Assembly: GCF_018138145.1 (NCBI RefSeq)
Contig: NZ_CP073104.1
Location: 6,291,001-6,355,000 of the forward strand
DNA from: Pseudomonas sp. SCA2728.1_7
GTDB taxonomy: Bacteria; Pseudomonadota; Gammaproteobacteria; Pseudomonadales; Pseudomonadaceae
Direction of reading: 5' to 3'
DNA length: 64,000 nt
Positions 44,772-54,636 of the stretch are shown here, piece by piece (positions within the stretch are counted from its first letter, which is position 1; the number at the start of each line of letters is the position of its first letter). The notes below the pieces were generated by a model. It searched no databases. It was not told where the DNA came from and worked only from the letters and a program-made list of their open reading frames with translations. Position numbers and translations under genes: made by a program.

Positions 44772-47700
44772 ATGCCAGCACACACCTTTGCTTTTCATCT
44801 GTCCCCTCGGGGTAAATTGCGCTGGGCGATTGCCAGCCTGTTCTTCGCCGTGCACCTGCCGAGCGCGATGGCCGGCGGCGTCGTGGTCGCACCGGGACCC
44901 GGCGGCACCGCGCAATTGCAGACCCAGGGCGGTGTGCCCATCGTCAACATCGTCGCGCCCAACAGTTCGGGCCTGTCGCACAACCAGTTCCTCGACTACA
45001 ACGTCGACCGTCAGGGCCTGGTGCTGAACAACGCCTTGCAGGCCGGGCAATCGCAACTGGCCGGGCAACTGGCGGCCAACCCGCAACTGCAAGGCCAGGC
45101 GGCGAGCGTGATCCTCAACGAAGTGATCAGCCGCAACCCGTCCGCCATCAATGGCGCGCAGGAAATCTTCGGTCGGCCCGCCGATTATGTGCTGGCCAAC
45201 CCTAACGGCATCTCGGTCAATGGCGGCAGTTTCATCAACACGCCGAATGCCAATCTGGTGGTCGGTCGCCCGGAATTGAATGACGGCAAACTGCAAAGCC
45301 TGAATACCCGCGACGCCAGTGGTCAGTTGCAGATTCAAAACAGTGGCCTGCGTAACGGGGAGGGCTCGATCAACCTGATTGCGCCGCGCATCGACAGCCA
45401 GGGTGCGATCAGGGCACGCGATCAGTTGAACCTTACGGCCGGGCGCAATCAGGTTGATTACGCCAGCGGTCAGGTGAGCAACGTCGATCCATCGGGCAAT
45501 ACTTCCGATCAGCGCATCGACGCCAGCCTGTTCGGCGCGATGCAGGCCGGGCGCATCAATATTGTCAGCACCGCCGAAGGTGCCGGCGTGCGGGTGGGCG
45601 CGGTGCAAGTGGCCGGGCGTGACGGCGTGCAGATTCGTTCCGCCGGTGACTTGAGTGTCAGCGGTGAAGCGCTGGCCAACAGCCTCGACGTGACCCGTGC
45701 CGGTATTCGCAGCAGTCAGGGCGATGTCGCTTTGCACAGCGGCAAGGACCTGACTCTGGCCGCCACTGACGTCAGCGCTCGTGATGTCACACTCGACGCC
45801 AAACGCAACCTGACCCTGTCGACGGTCGAAAGCCGCAAGCTTCAGGAAAAGCGTGAAAACTGGAACAACAGCACCATCGGCATCACCTGGGAAACCTACG
45901 ATCGTACCCAGACCGACAGTGAATCGCGTCAGCATGGCAGCCAGATTATCGCCAGCCGCGACGCCAAACTGTCGTCCGGCAAAGACACCGAACTGAAAGC
46001 CGCCAAAGTCGAAGCAGCGAACAATCTCGACGTGCAAAGCGGCGGCGATCTGCGCCTGACCGCCGCCACCGAAAGTCACACCCAGACCGATCAAGGCAAC
46101 CACCGCAAGCACCTGTGGAAAGCCGACTGGAACAGCAGCAGCGAAGAGCAGCGCAGCGTCACCAGCCAGTTGAAGGCCGGCAATATCGCCCTGCAAACCG
46201 CCGCGTTGTTGCGCTCCGAAGGCGCTGAATTGAGCAGCGCCGGCGACGTGCAACTGGCCGGCAAACAGGTGGAAATAACCACCGCCACACGGACCCATCG
46301 CAGCAGCGACAACCGTTACTCCGGCGACTTGGTTGGCGGTGGTTTCTTCGGCAAGACCGGCGATGCCGACAAGGGCAAGACCCAGCATCAGGGCAGCAAG
46401 GTCAACGCCAGCGGCAAACTGATCGTCAAGGCTGACGACGTGCGCATCAGCGGCAGCCAGGTGCGCGGCGGCAGCGACGCCAGCGTGATCAGCGATAAAG
46501 GTTCGCTGGTCATAGATGGCGTGCAGGACACCTCGCACAGCAACAACCATGACAAGGACAGCAAGTTCTTCGGCATCAGCAAGGACGAGTCGCGGCAGAA
46601 CAGCCAAGACAGCAGCACTGTGCGCAGTGAGTTGGTGTCTGACAGCAACCTCAAGCTCAAAAGCGCCAAGGATATTGCAGTGGCGGGCTCGACGGTCAAG
46701 GCTGACGGCGCGTTGACTGCCGACGCGGTGGGTGACGTAAATGTGCATTCCACGCAGAACACTCACGACAGCACTGACACCACGCACACTCGTGGCTTCG
46801 ATGCGTACGCCAAAGAGCAAACGCCGGAGCAGTATCGCGCCGGGGTTCACTACGAAGACAAACAGCAAACCGTTACTAGCAACGACGTCACTCAGCAAGG
46901 CTCCAGCCTCAGCGGCGGCAGCGTGCAGGTGAAGGCGGGCGGTGACGTTACGCTCAAAGGCGCAGAGGTGAAATCCACTGCTGGCGACACGACCTTGAGC
47001 GGCAAAAACGTCTCGTTGTTGGCCGAAGCCGACAGCCACAAAACCTCCTCCGACACGTCCAGCACCGGCGGTGGTTTCTACTACACTGGCGGCCTCGACC
47101 GTGCCGGCAGTGGCGTCGATTTCGCCCACAGTACGGCGCAGGACTCGACCAGCAAAACCACCGCGCAAACCACCAGTGTGCAGAGCAGCGGCGGCCTGAC
47201 GATCAATGCCGACAAACTCGCTACCGAAGGCGCACAACTCAAGGCTGGCAACGGTCTGAATGTTGTCGCCAATGAGGTCGACAACCGTGCCGCCAGCAAC
47301 AGCGAAAGCAGCACGCACAACGACAGCAACTGGTCGGCGGACATCGGCGCTAACGTCGAGTACAAGGACATCGCTCGGCCAATTGCTGGCGCGGTCAAGG
47401 ACGTGCTCAACGGCAAAGTGCCGGACAAGGATGCGTTGGCCAATCTCGGTCAGCCGAATGTCGGGATCGACGTTGCGGTCGGTCATGGCAGCGCCAGCAA
47501 AACCGAGCAAAACCACAACGCCGTAGTCAGCCGTTTTGATGGCGGCACTGTCGATGTGAAGACCACTGGCACGCTGCACGACCAAGGCACGCAATACAAC
47601 GCCAGTGCCGGCCAAGTGAACATCAGCGCAGACCAACTGCTTGCCGATGCCGCGAGCAACACGCACAACAGCAGCGCTAACGCGGTGGATGTCAAGGTCG

Positions 47701-49241
47701 ATGTGCGCGTCTACACCAAGACCGGCGAAGACGTGAACGTCGCCGGCAGTGGCGCGGGTGGCAGCAGTGCGTCGAGCAAGGACAGCACCAGCGCCGTGGT
47801 CGGCGCTTATGCCGGCAGCCAGGGTGTGAACATCAAGGTCGGTGGCGATGCGCAGTTCGCAGGCAGCCGTTTCGACGGCGGGCAGGGCGGTGTAAGCATC
47901 AAGACTGGCGGTGATCTGGCGCTGAATCAGGCCAACGACCGGCAGAGCAGCAATGACAGCAGTCTGCGCGGCAATGGCTCGCTGACGGTCGGCACCTTGC
48001 CGGGCACCGATGGCACCAACGTCGACCTTGGCGCCGGGTTCCAGCTCGATCACACCGGCAAGCAGAGTGCTGACACCCAGGCTCACGTTGCGAGCATCAG
48101 CGGCAACGGCCCGGTGCAGTTGAGCAGCGGCGGCAATCAGCTGCAGCAAGGCACGAAAATCGACAGTGCGGGCGGCATCGATCTGCACGCCGACGGCAAA
48201 CTTGATCTGCAAGCAGCCACCGATACGCACACCGCCACCGGCAGCAACCTCGGCGGCGGCTTGAAGGGTGGCGGCAGCAAAACCAGCAGCGAAAAGAGCC
48301 GTGATCAGGGCGGTAATCTGAGCGGCAATTTCAATATCGGTCGGGTCAACGAGGATTCGAAAACCCTTACCGGTGGCCAACTCAGCAGCCAGAACGGCAT
48401 CGCGCTGAGCGGTGATTCCATTCACCTGCAAGGCACGCAAGTCAGCGCACCGACCGTCAGCATCGATGCGCAGAACGGCGGCTATGTGCAGGAGTCGGCG
48501 CAGTCCACTGACAACCGCAATAACTGGAATGTCGCGCTGAATGCCGGCGGCAACCTGAGCAGCAAAACCCCGACCGCCGCTGATGAGAAGGCCAGCAGCG
48601 ATCACGGTTTCAATGCTGGGGCGAAAGTCGGTGTGGATTACTTGCAAGGCAGCACGCAGCAGAACAGCCAGGTCAAGGCTGACGGCGTGGTGCTGAACAG
48701 CGGTGGAGATGCACAGCTGGCGGGTGCGCGGATCGACGCTAAAACTGTCAGCGGCAAGGTCGCGGGTGATCTGAGCGTCGAAAGCCGTCAGGACGCGAGC
48801 AACCACGCCAAGGTCGATGTCGATCTGGGCCTGACTGCGAAGAAAAATCCACCGAGCGATAAAGAGAAGCTCGCCGGCACTGATTACAAACCGACACTGA
48901 AAGCGCAGGGTGAGTACGCGCACAAGGACAGCGTGGCGCAGGCGTCCGGGATCAATGCCAGCCAAGGCGTGAGCCTCGCAGTTGGCGGCGCGACACAACT
49001 GACCGGCGCTCGGATTTCGGCGACGCAAGGGCAGGTCGATCTGGGTGGTTCGAAGGTCAGCAGCACTGATCTGAGCAACCGTGACTACGGTGTGAAAGCG
49101 GGCTTGGATCTGCCGCATAAAACCGAGGAAAACGCACCGAAGGTTTCCCTGGAAAACGGCAACCTGAAAGTCGGTCCGGTCACCCTGAGCGGGCATCTGG
49201 ACACCCAGACCCTGCAAGCCGGGATCGACGAAAAAGGCTGA
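44772..49241 (+). CDS. TpsA filamentous haemagglutinin-like adhesin (short form)
   Basis: This 1,489-residue exoprotein has a signal peptide and an N-terminal TPS secretion domain (about 30-270) with the diagnostic NPNGI at 143-147 and NPSAING just before. The rest is a beta-helix of haemagglutinin repeats (many blocks such as GGDVTLKGAEVKST and LSSGKDTELKAAKVEAANN). It is much shorter than CdiA or FhaB types (over 3,000), with no VENN boundary or toxin domain at the end (QAGIDEKG). No immunity gene follows. It is therefore more likely an adhesin than a contact-inhibition toxin. The ATG at 44772 has GGAG 8 bases before it. Confidence 0.9.
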   Translation: MPAHTFAFHLSPRGKLRWAIASLFFAVHLPSAMAGGVVVAPGPGGTAQLQTQGGVPIVNIVAPNSSGLSHNQFLDYNVDRQGLVLNNALQAGQSQLAGQLAANPQLQGQAASVILNEVISRNPSAINGAQEIFGRPADYVLANPNGISVNGGSFINTPNANLVVGRPELNDGKLQSLNTRDASGQLQIQNSGLRNGEGSINLIAPRIDSQGAIRARDQLNLTAGRNQVDYASGQVSNVDPSGNTSDQRIDASLFGAMQAGRINIVSTAEGAGVRVGAVQVAGRDGVQIRSAGDLSVSGEALANSLDVTRAGIRSSQGDVALHSGKDLTLAATDVSARDVTLDAKRNLTLSTVESRKLQEKRENWNNSTIGITWETYDRTQTDSESRQHGSQIIASRDAKLSSGKDTELKAAKVEAANNLDVQSGGDLRLTAATESHTQTDQGNHRKHLWKADWNSSSEEQRSVTSQLKAGNIALQTAALLRSEGAELSSAGDVQLAGKQVEITTATRTHRSSDNRYSGDLVGGGFFGKTGDADKGKTQHQGSKVNASGKLIVKADDVRISGSQVRGGSDASVISDKGSLVIDGVQDTSHSNNHDKDSKFFGISKDESRQNSQDSSTVRSELVSDSNLKLKSAKDIAVAGSTVKADGALTADAVGDVNVHSTQNTHDSTDTTHTRGFDAYAKEQTPEQYRAGVHYEDKQQTVTSNDVTQQGSSLSGGSVQVKAGGDVTLKGAEVKSTAGDTTLSGKNVSLLAEADSHKTSSDTSSTGGGFYYTGGLDRAGSGVDFAHSTAQDSTSKTTAQTTSVQSSGGLTINADKLATEGAQLKAGNGLNVVANEVDNRAASNSESSTHNDSNWSADIGANVEYKDIARPIAGAVKDVLNGKVPDKDALANLGQPNVGIDVAVGHGSASKTEQNHNAVVSRFDGGTVDVKTTGTLHDQGTQYNASAGQVNISADQLLADAASNTHNSSANAVDVKVDVRVYTKTGEDVNVAGSGAGGSSASSKDSTSAVVGAYAGSQGVNIKVGGDAQFAGSRFDGGQGGVSIKTGGDLALNQANDRQSSNDSSLRGNGSLTVGTLPGTDGTNVDLGAGFQLDHTGKQSADTQAHVASISGNGPVQLSSGGNQLQQGTKIDSAGGIDLHADGKLDLQAATDTHTATGSNLGGGLKGGGSKTSSEKSRDQGGNLSGNFNIGRVNEDSKTLTGGQLSSQNGIALSGDSIHLQGTQVSAPTVSIDAQNGGYVQESAQSTDNRNNWNVALNAGGNLSSKTPTAADEKASSDHGFNAGAKVGVDYLQGSTQQNSQVKADGVVLNSGGDAQLAGARIDAKTVSGKVAGDLSVESRQDASNHAKVDVDLGLTAKKNPPSDKEKLAGTDYKPTLKAQGEYAHKDSVAQASGINASQGVSLAVGGATQLTGARISATQGQVDLGGSKVSSTDLSNRDYGVKAGLDLPHKTEENAPKVSLENGNLKVGPVTLSGHLDTQTLQAGIDEKG

Positions 49242-49290
49242 TCCAATGGCCCGTGGTGGATGCACTTGAACCTGCATCCACCCCCAAACC

Positions 49291-50100
49291 CTGTGGGAGC
49301 GAGCCTGCTCGCGAAAGCGTCCGTTCAGTCAATGCAGTAAGTGGCTGGTGTAGCGCCTTCGCGAGCAGGCTCGCTCCCACTTTGGTTTTGCGCCGGTCGT
49401 TTAACCGTGACCAGCTTCTGAATCTCAGCGCCAAGGCTGATTCAACACCGGTAAAAACTGTGGGAGCGAGCCTGCTCGCGAAAGCGTCCGTTCAGTCAAT
49501 GCAGTAAGTGGCTGGTGTAGCGCCTTCGCGAGCAGGCTCGCTCCCACTTTGGTTTTGCGCCGGTCGTTTAACCGTGACCAGCTTCTGAATCTCAGCGCCA
49601 AGGCTGATTCAACACCGGTAAAAACTGTGGGAGCGAGCCTGCTCGCGAAAGCGTCCGTTCAGTCAATGCAGTAAGTGGCTGGTGTAGCGCCTTCGCGAGC
49701 AGGCTCGCTCCCACTTTGGTTTTGCGCCGGTCGTTTAACCGTGACCAGCTTCTGAATCTCAGCGCTAAGGCTGATTCAACACCGGTAAAAACTGTGGGAG
49801 CGAGCCTGCTCGCGAAAGCGTCCATTCAGTCAATGCAATAAGTGACTGGTGTAGCGCCTTCGCGAGCAGGCTCGCTCCCACATTGGTTTTGCGCCGGTCG
49901 GTTAACCGCGACCAGCTTCTGAGTCTCAGCGCCAAGGCTGATTCAACACCGGTAAAAACTGTGGGAGCGAGCCTGCTCGCGAAAGCGTCCATTCAGTCAA
50001 TGCAATAAGTGACTGATGTAGCGCCTTCGCGAGCAAGCTCGTTCCCACGTTGGTTTTGCGTGAGAGGTTAGACCTCGGTCAGCTTCTGTGTCTCAGAGGC
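49291..50100. repeat. Five tandem 167-bp units, each with a REP pair
   Basis: Units begin at 49291, 49458, 49625, 49792 and 49959, each starting ctgtgggagcgagcctgctc and containing its inverted partner about 70 bp later, then a spacer with ccagcttctgaatctcagcg. The period is exactly 167 bp in all four steps. The first three units are nearly identical, the fourth and fifth carry shared changes, and the last unit decays after about 50060. It follows the TpsA stop by 49 bp. Confidence 0.95.
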
Positions 50101-50280
50101 TGGGCGTCCACAATGCAGGCTGCTATTCGTACTCGGCAGTGCATAAATCGCACATGGGACTGTCAAATTTAATTTTTGAATATTGACATATTCGGAAACA
50201 AGTGTGAGATTACCGGCCACGAGTAAGGATGTACTCGTGGCAATAAAAATTATAAGCGCACAGGGATTGGCATGTTTCAT
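50068..50280 (-). CDS. Possible small membrane protein, 70 residues
   Basis: A frame starting MKHANPCALIIFIATSTSLL has one hydrophobic helix near the N-terminus and a polar tail. GGAGGT is present immediately before the ATG, too close for good translation. The 3' end overlaps the decayed last REP unit. I give it low weight; it might be a signal-anchored peptide. Confidence 0.3.
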   Translation of the reverse strand: MKHANPCALIIFIATSTSLLVAGNLTLVSEYVNIQKLNLTVPCAIYALPSTNSSLHCGRPASETQKLTEV

Positions 50281-50575
50281 ACCTCCGTTGTAAATACGTA
50301 CTCACCTCCGCTTGCCTTTTCCCCCAAGGCACTCCGCGCATTTTTTATTTTTCCTCGACGGCGTTCCCGTGACAGGTTTTATTACGTCCAGGTTGCGAGA
50401 TAGTTTCTCTGCCGTTTACCACTGCTCGATAAAAAAGTACCTGCGACACAACCCTTGGTTGTGTGCGTAGTTGTGTGTGGTTTGTTTTGTCTTTGAATTG
50501 ATGCTGGTGATTGGAGACTTTGCGGGGAATAGCGGCAAATCAAGAGCTGATGTGTTCAGCAAGGCCAGAGTCAAA
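50281..50575. other. Upstream region of the cytochrome c gene
   Basis: No gene is seen in 295 bp. This stretch should hold the promoter of the cytochrome c gene and possibly of the flavoenzyme genes that follow; no operator was identified. Confidence 0.3.
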
Positions 50576-50950
50576 ATGAAAAAGACATTAATTCCTTTAT
50601 TAGCTGTATTAACACTGATTCAAACGTCACTTGCCTTTGCGGATATGGGCAACGGCAAGAACCTTTATTCACAACGATGTGCCGTATGCCACGGAGCCGA
50701 TATCAAGGGTACAGGGCCACTGGCCAGAAAAAGCACCCCCCCAACACCTGATCTGACCACTGCCGCTTTCAAGAAACGCCTCAATGATTATCCGGGCGTT
50801 ATTGTTTCGTCGATCATACTTCGTCCAAGTGGAAGTCTGATTCCAAAAACCTTGCGAGAGAATGCTGTGAAGATCCCGCCACATGCCTGGACTATTAATG
50901 ATCTGCGCGATTTGAATCAGTACATGAGTGGATTGATTTCAAAGAAATGA
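50576..50950 (+). CDS. Secreted c-type cytochrome
   Basis: This 124-residue protein has a signal peptide (MKKTLIPLLAVLTLIQTSLA, cleavage near residue 22) and a single haem-binding motif CAVCH (35-39) in the block LYSQRCAVCHGADIKGTGPL. A C-terminal helix with DLRDLNQYMSGL follows, as in class I cytochromes c. It would act as a periplasmic electron carrier. It comes 117 bp before the flavin monooxygenase gene in the same direction and may serve that pathway; this is inferred. A distal methionine ligand is not clearly placed. Confidence 0.8.
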   Translation: MKKTLIPLLAVLTLIQTSLAFADMGNGKNLYSQRCAVCHGADIKGTGPLARKSTPPTPDLTTAAFKKRLNDYPGVIVSSIILRPSGSLIPKTLRENAVKIPPHAWTINDLRDLNQYMSGLISKK

Positions 50951-51067
50951 CCATCTTGAAGTGAGCGATGGACACGTTAATCCAAGAGCCGCTTCAAGGT
51001 GTTTGCAAACGCGTTATTCAGTGAAAAGCTTTTCGCTTCAGACCTTATAACTCAGAGGGACAAACCC

Positions 51068-52246
51068 ATGCGGACAAAGGTTGCAATCGTTGGAGCAGGC
51101 CCGGCCGGATTGATGTTGGGGCAGCTTCTTACGCTTATGAATATCAGCAACGTCGTTGTTGAGAGTCGATCAAAAGCATACGTAGAAGGCCGCAGTCGCG
51201 CCGGCCAGATAACCCCCGCTACGGTGCAGATTCTCACTGAAAGTGGTGTCGGTTCGAGGATTGCTTCTGAAGGAATGGTGCATTCTGCGCTGCAGTTTCA
51301 TTATGACGGAGCGACACGCGAGCTGGATTTCCAGGCGCTCACCGGACGCACGGTGACCATTTACGGACAACAGGAAATTATCAAGGACCTGGTAGCAGCC
51401 CGTTTAAAAAGCGAGTCGCCGCTGCTGTTCGATGCTGCCGATGTTCAGGTTCACAATACCGATGGAAACGCGCCTGCCGTTTCCTTCAGGCATGACGGCA
51501 GACAACAGACGCTTGAGTGCGACTTTGTTGTCGGCTGCGACGGCTTTCACGGCATTTGCCGCCCACACATCGCTGACGCGCTGACCTGTTTTTCGCACAC
51601 CTATCCCTTTGCCTGGCTGGCGGTTCTCGCCGAAATGTCACCCATTTCACCGGATGTGATCTTTTCCAGTCATGACACCGGGTTGGCATTGTTCACCATG
51701 CGCTCCCCGAAAGTTTCAAGAATTTATCTGCAGTGTGCTCCGGACGAAGATCCCAATGAGTGGTCTGCCACGCGCATCTGGGAGCTTTTGCAATCACGGA
51801 TTGAAGGACGGCCGGAGAAAGTCAACGGCGGGGCAATCATCGAAAAAAGTATTGTGCAGCTGAGAAGTTTTGTTGCTGAAAAGATGCAGAAGGGCAGGTT
51901 GTTCCTCGCGGGCGATGCCGCGCACATCGTGCCGCCTTCTGCAGCCAAGGGGCTGAACCTGGCCGTCTCCGATGCCAACATTCTTGCTCGCGCCTTTGAG
52001 CATTTTTATGCCAACGACAAGGATGATCTCTTGCTGTCGTATTCCGACATTGCCTTGAAGCAGGTGTGGCGGGATGTGCAATTTTCCCATTCGATGGCGA
52101 TGTTGCTGCATCGTTACGACGACAACGCTCAATTCCACAGACGACTTCAGATCGCGGAACTTGATCGCATTCTCGGGTCTGGCCCGGCGGCGCAGAATTT
52201 CGCCGAACTGTGGGTCGGCAATCCTCCCTTCGCCGCATCGATTTAA
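51068..52246 (+). CDS. PobA-like FAD-dependent aromatic hydroxylase
   Basis: This 392-residue flavoprotein has the FAD motif VAIVGAGPAGLMLGQLL, the second motif VVGCDGFHGICR (about 155-166) and RLFLAGDAAHIVPPSAAKG (about 277-295). Length and these blocks match 4-hydroxybenzoate 3-monooxygenase (PobA, 394 residues), with NADPH as usual donor. However, it sits beside an anthranilate-synthase-type pair, so its substrate may be a different aminobenzoate or hydroxybenzoate. The ATG at 51068 is used; a longer frame upstream lacks support. It starts a same-strand group running to the GST gene. Confidence 0.8.
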   Translation: MRTKVAIVGAGPAGLMLGQLLTLMNISNVVVESRSKAYVEGRSRAGQITPATVQILTESGVGSRIASEGMVHSALQFHYDGATRELDFQALTGRTVTIYGQQEIIKDLVAARLKSESPLLFDAADVQVHNTDGNAPAVSFRHDGRQQTLECDFVVGCDGFHGICRPHIADALTCFSHTYPFAWLAVLAEMSPISPDVIFSSHDTGLALFTMRSPKVSRIYLQCAPDEDPNEWSATRIWELLQSRIEGRPEKVNGGAIIEKSIVQLRSFVAEKMQKGRLFLAGDAAHIVPPSAAKGLNLAVSDANILARAFEHFYANDKDDLLLSYSDIALKQVWRDVQFSHSMAMLLHRYDDNAQFHRRLQIAELDRILGSGPAAQNFAELWVGNPPFAASI

Positions 52247-52292
52247 ATCAACCCGGGATCAAGTTGATCAACTGAACACAGGGAGTTGTGCA

Positions 52293-53006
52293 ATGGATCA
52301 AACACGCAAGGTCCTGATTATTTTGCATCAGGAACACTCTACGCCTGGCCGGGTAGGTGTCCTCCTGAGTCAAATGGGATTTGAGCTGGATGTCCGCCGG
52401 CCGCGATTCGGTGATCCGCTTCCGCAGTGCATGGCAGAGCACGCCGGCGTGGCCATTTACGGCGGCCCGATGAGCGCCAATGACAACGACACGTATATTC
52501 GCGACGAGATCGACTGGTTAGCCAAGCCATTGAAGGAAGGCAAGCCGTTGCTGGGGCTTTGTCTGGGCGGGCAAATGCTGACTCGACACTTGGGGTCACG
52601 CGTCTACCGACTGGATAGCGGCACAACCGAGGCCGGTTATTACCCGATAACACCGCTGGCTGCTGCTCACGAGATAACGGCTGACGCCTGTGCACCTTTT
52701 CCCGACCATGTTTATCAATGGCACAGCGAAGGCTTCGATTTGCCGACAGGCGCCACGCAACTTGCCGCAGGCTCGACCTTTCCGGTTCAAGCCTATCGAT
52801 ATGCAACTAACGCCTACGCTCTGCAGTTTCACCCGGAAGTGACTTACGAGACGATCGATCGTTGGTCGACGCTGGGCACTGAACGCCTCAAAGCACCGGG
52901 TACCAAGCCTGCAGCCGAACATACTGCGGGTTGGCATCAACATGACTCCGCGGTGGCGACCTGGATCAAAGCGTTTCTTCCCAAATGGATCGGCTCGCCT
53001 GCTTGA
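52293..53006 (+). CDS. Class I glutamine amidotransferase-like protein
   Basis: This 237-residue protein has the nucleophile elbow LLGLCLGGQM (Cys90) and a His-Glu pair in LQFHPEVTYE (about 180-189), which is the class I amidotransferase triad. It is a stand-alone domain like GMP synthase-related proteins, without a synthase domain fused. GGGAG sits before the ATG. It follows the PobA-like gene by 46 bp. It may supply ammonia to an amination step in this group, or hydrolyse a gamma-glutamyl compound; both are inference. Confidence 0.8.
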   Translation: MDQTRKVLIILHQEHSTPGRVGVLLSQMGFELDVRRPRFGDPLPQCMAEHAGVAIYGGPMSANDNDTYIRDEIDWLAKPLKEGKPLLGLCLGGQMLTRHLGSRVYRLDSGTTEAGYYPITPLAAAHEITADACAPFPDHVYQWHSEGFDLPTGATQLAAGSTFPVQAYRYATNAYALQFHPEVTYETIDRWSTLGTERLKAPGTKPAAEHTAGWHQHDSAVATWIKAFLPKWIGSPA

Positions 53007-53098
53007 TAACTGAGTGTCCGAGTATCAAAACCCGGATGAATAACATCAGTGATGAATTAATTATCCTGGATTCGCTACGTGTGCGGGGATTGCGCAGT

Positions 53099-53701
53099 AT
53101 GGACTTTCAACTTTGGATATTGTTTTGCGTGGTATTTCTTTCGGCCGCGATACTGCCTGGGCCGAATGTTGCCTTTTCCATGGCACAAGCCCTGGATCAC
53201 GGTTTCAAGGAATCATTTCCGGGTGCCATTGGTTTCGGCCTGGCCAGTGGCGGGCACGCCGTTATAGTTCTATCCGGTCTGGGGATATTGGTAAGAGATA
53301 ACCCCGGTATTTTGTTCTGGCTGAAATGGCTGGGTGTTGTCTATTTGCTCTACCTCGCTTTTAAAGCGTTGCGTTCGCACTCCCAGGTTGCAGTTGCAAC
53401 TTCGCGCAAGCGTACCCCTCTGCAAATGTTTACCGGGGCCATGATTGTTTCATTTACAAATCCCAAGGGTATTTTGACCAACATCATCTTGTTCCCGACG
53501 TTCATCGATAAGGGCTTGCCCTATATCCCGCAGTGCATTGCATTGGTGGCGACGGCGATATTCATCTCTACCTCGGTATATGCCCTGTATATGCTGATGG
53601 CGGGGCATGCGGCGAAGATTCTTCGTACAAAACGCCAAATGAGTGTGGTGACAGGTGTTTTATATGTCGGCGTCGCTGCGGCCATTGCGACCACCATCTG
53701 A
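53099..53701 (+). CDS. LysE/RhtB-family exporter
   Basis: This 200-residue membrane protein has five to six helices and the family start FCVVFLSAAILPGPNVAFSM, with the PGP motif in helix 1, plus FTNPKGILTNIILFPTF near residue 125. The family exports amino acids or small amphipathic products. Start at 53099 fits the usual length (about 205). It lies between the amidotransferase and racemase-like genes, so it may export the product of this group. Confidence 0.85.
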   Translation: MDFQLWILFCVVFLSAAILPGPNVAFSMAQALDHGFKESFPGAIGFGLASGGHAVIVLSGLGILVRDNPGILFWLKWLGVVYLLYLAFKALRSHSQVAVATSRKRTPLQMFTGAMIVSFTNPKGILTNIILFPTFIDKGLPYIPQCIALVATAIFISTSVYALYMLMAGHAAKILRTKRQMSVVTGVLYVGVAAAIATTI

Positions 53702-53732
53702 AAACTTACGAGCATTCAAGGAGGGATTCAGA

Positions 53733-54545
53733 TTGATTGGCGTATTTGATTTCGGCAGCGGTGGCTTAACGGTGATGCGCGCGTTTGAGTCGGTTTTGCC
53801 CAATGAGCAGTTCGTCTATTTGGGCGATCATGGAAACGCACCCTATGGCAATGATGCCGCCGGCGATATCCATGATCTGACCCAGGCCGCCATTACGCGC
53901 CTTTTCAAGTATGGCTGCTCATTGGTGGTCATCGCCTGTAACACGGCGGTAGCCATCAGCCTGGAAAAATTGCAGCGGACATGGCTTCCTGAGATTTATC
54001 CCGATCGCAGAGTGATCGGCGTTGTTGCACCTGTTGCCGAACAGATCGCCAAGGCTGATGGTGATTATCCGGAACAGAGCGTCGCGGTTTTCGCGACTCA
54101 GCACACGGTTCAGTCAAATATCTTTGCGCTGCAAATCAACAATCGACGCCCCGCTATAAAGGTGTACCAACAAGCCTGTCAGGGCCTGGCGTTGCTCATT
54201 GAGCAAGGTGCGCCTGAGGACGTACTGCGAACGGAGCTTCGTAAACATATCAATGCGCTCCTGAACGCTGCTCCACACGTTCCGGACGTTTGCATACTGG
54301 GCTGTACGCATTATCCGATTGTTGAACATCTATGGCGCAGCGAACTGCCGGATTCCATGCGGCTGATTTCCCAGTCCAACGCCGCCGCTGAGAGCCTGGT
54401 TGAGTACCTGAAAAGCAATCCTCGTTTTTCCAGTGCAAGAGCGGGCGGCAACACGTTCTTGACGACCGGCGACATTGAAACAGTTTCACAACGGGCTTCT
54501 TTGTTCTACGGGGCGAGGGTGGCGTTTTCAAGCATTGATGTGTAG
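53733..54545 (+). CDS. Glutamate racemase-like protein (MurI family)
   Basis: This 270-residue protein has both catalytic cysteines of the Asp/Glu racemase family: VVIACNTAVAIS (Cys about 69) and ILGCTHYPIVEH (Cys191), and the opening GVFDFGSGGLTVMRA (MurI: DSGxGGLT; here the first Asp-Ser is DFGSG). It starts with TTG, 8 bases after AGGAGG, which is a strong ribosome site. It may be a second MurI for cell-wall D-glutamate, or a specialised racemase for a product with an amino-acid part. Placement inside a metabolic group favours the latter. Confidence 0.8.
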   Translation: MIGVFDFGSGGLTVMRAFESVLPNEQFVYLGDHGNAPYGNDAAGDIHDLTQAAITRLFKYGCSLVVIACNTAVAISLEKLQRTWLPEIYPDRRVIGVVAPVAEQIAKADGDYPEQSVAVFATQHTVQSNIFALQINNRRPAIKVYQQACQGLALLIEQGAPEDVLRTELRKHINALLNAAPHVPDVCILGCTHYPIVEHLWRSELPDSMRLISQSNAAAESLVEYLKSNPRFSSARAGGNTFLTTGDIETVSQRASLFYGARVAFSSIDV

Positions 54546-54636
54546 CTGATCGCAGCAAGTTTCGCTCTTTGTCCCCCCGTGGCACACGGAGTGGAAGGTT
54601 AGATAAAACGGATAATCAATACTTCAGGAGAAAGCG

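Noticed and set aside
44754-49277. An open frame of about 1,500 codons on the strand opposite tpsA
   Set aside because: It has no ribosome site, no domain and a composition that mirrors the sense gene. High GC and repetitive coding keep the antisense frame free of stops; the sense gene has TPS motifs and a signal peptide.
49291-50100. CRISPR array of 167-bp units
   Set aside because: Units are continuous, including the spacer, with REP pairs inside, and are too long and too alike for repeats with unique spacers.
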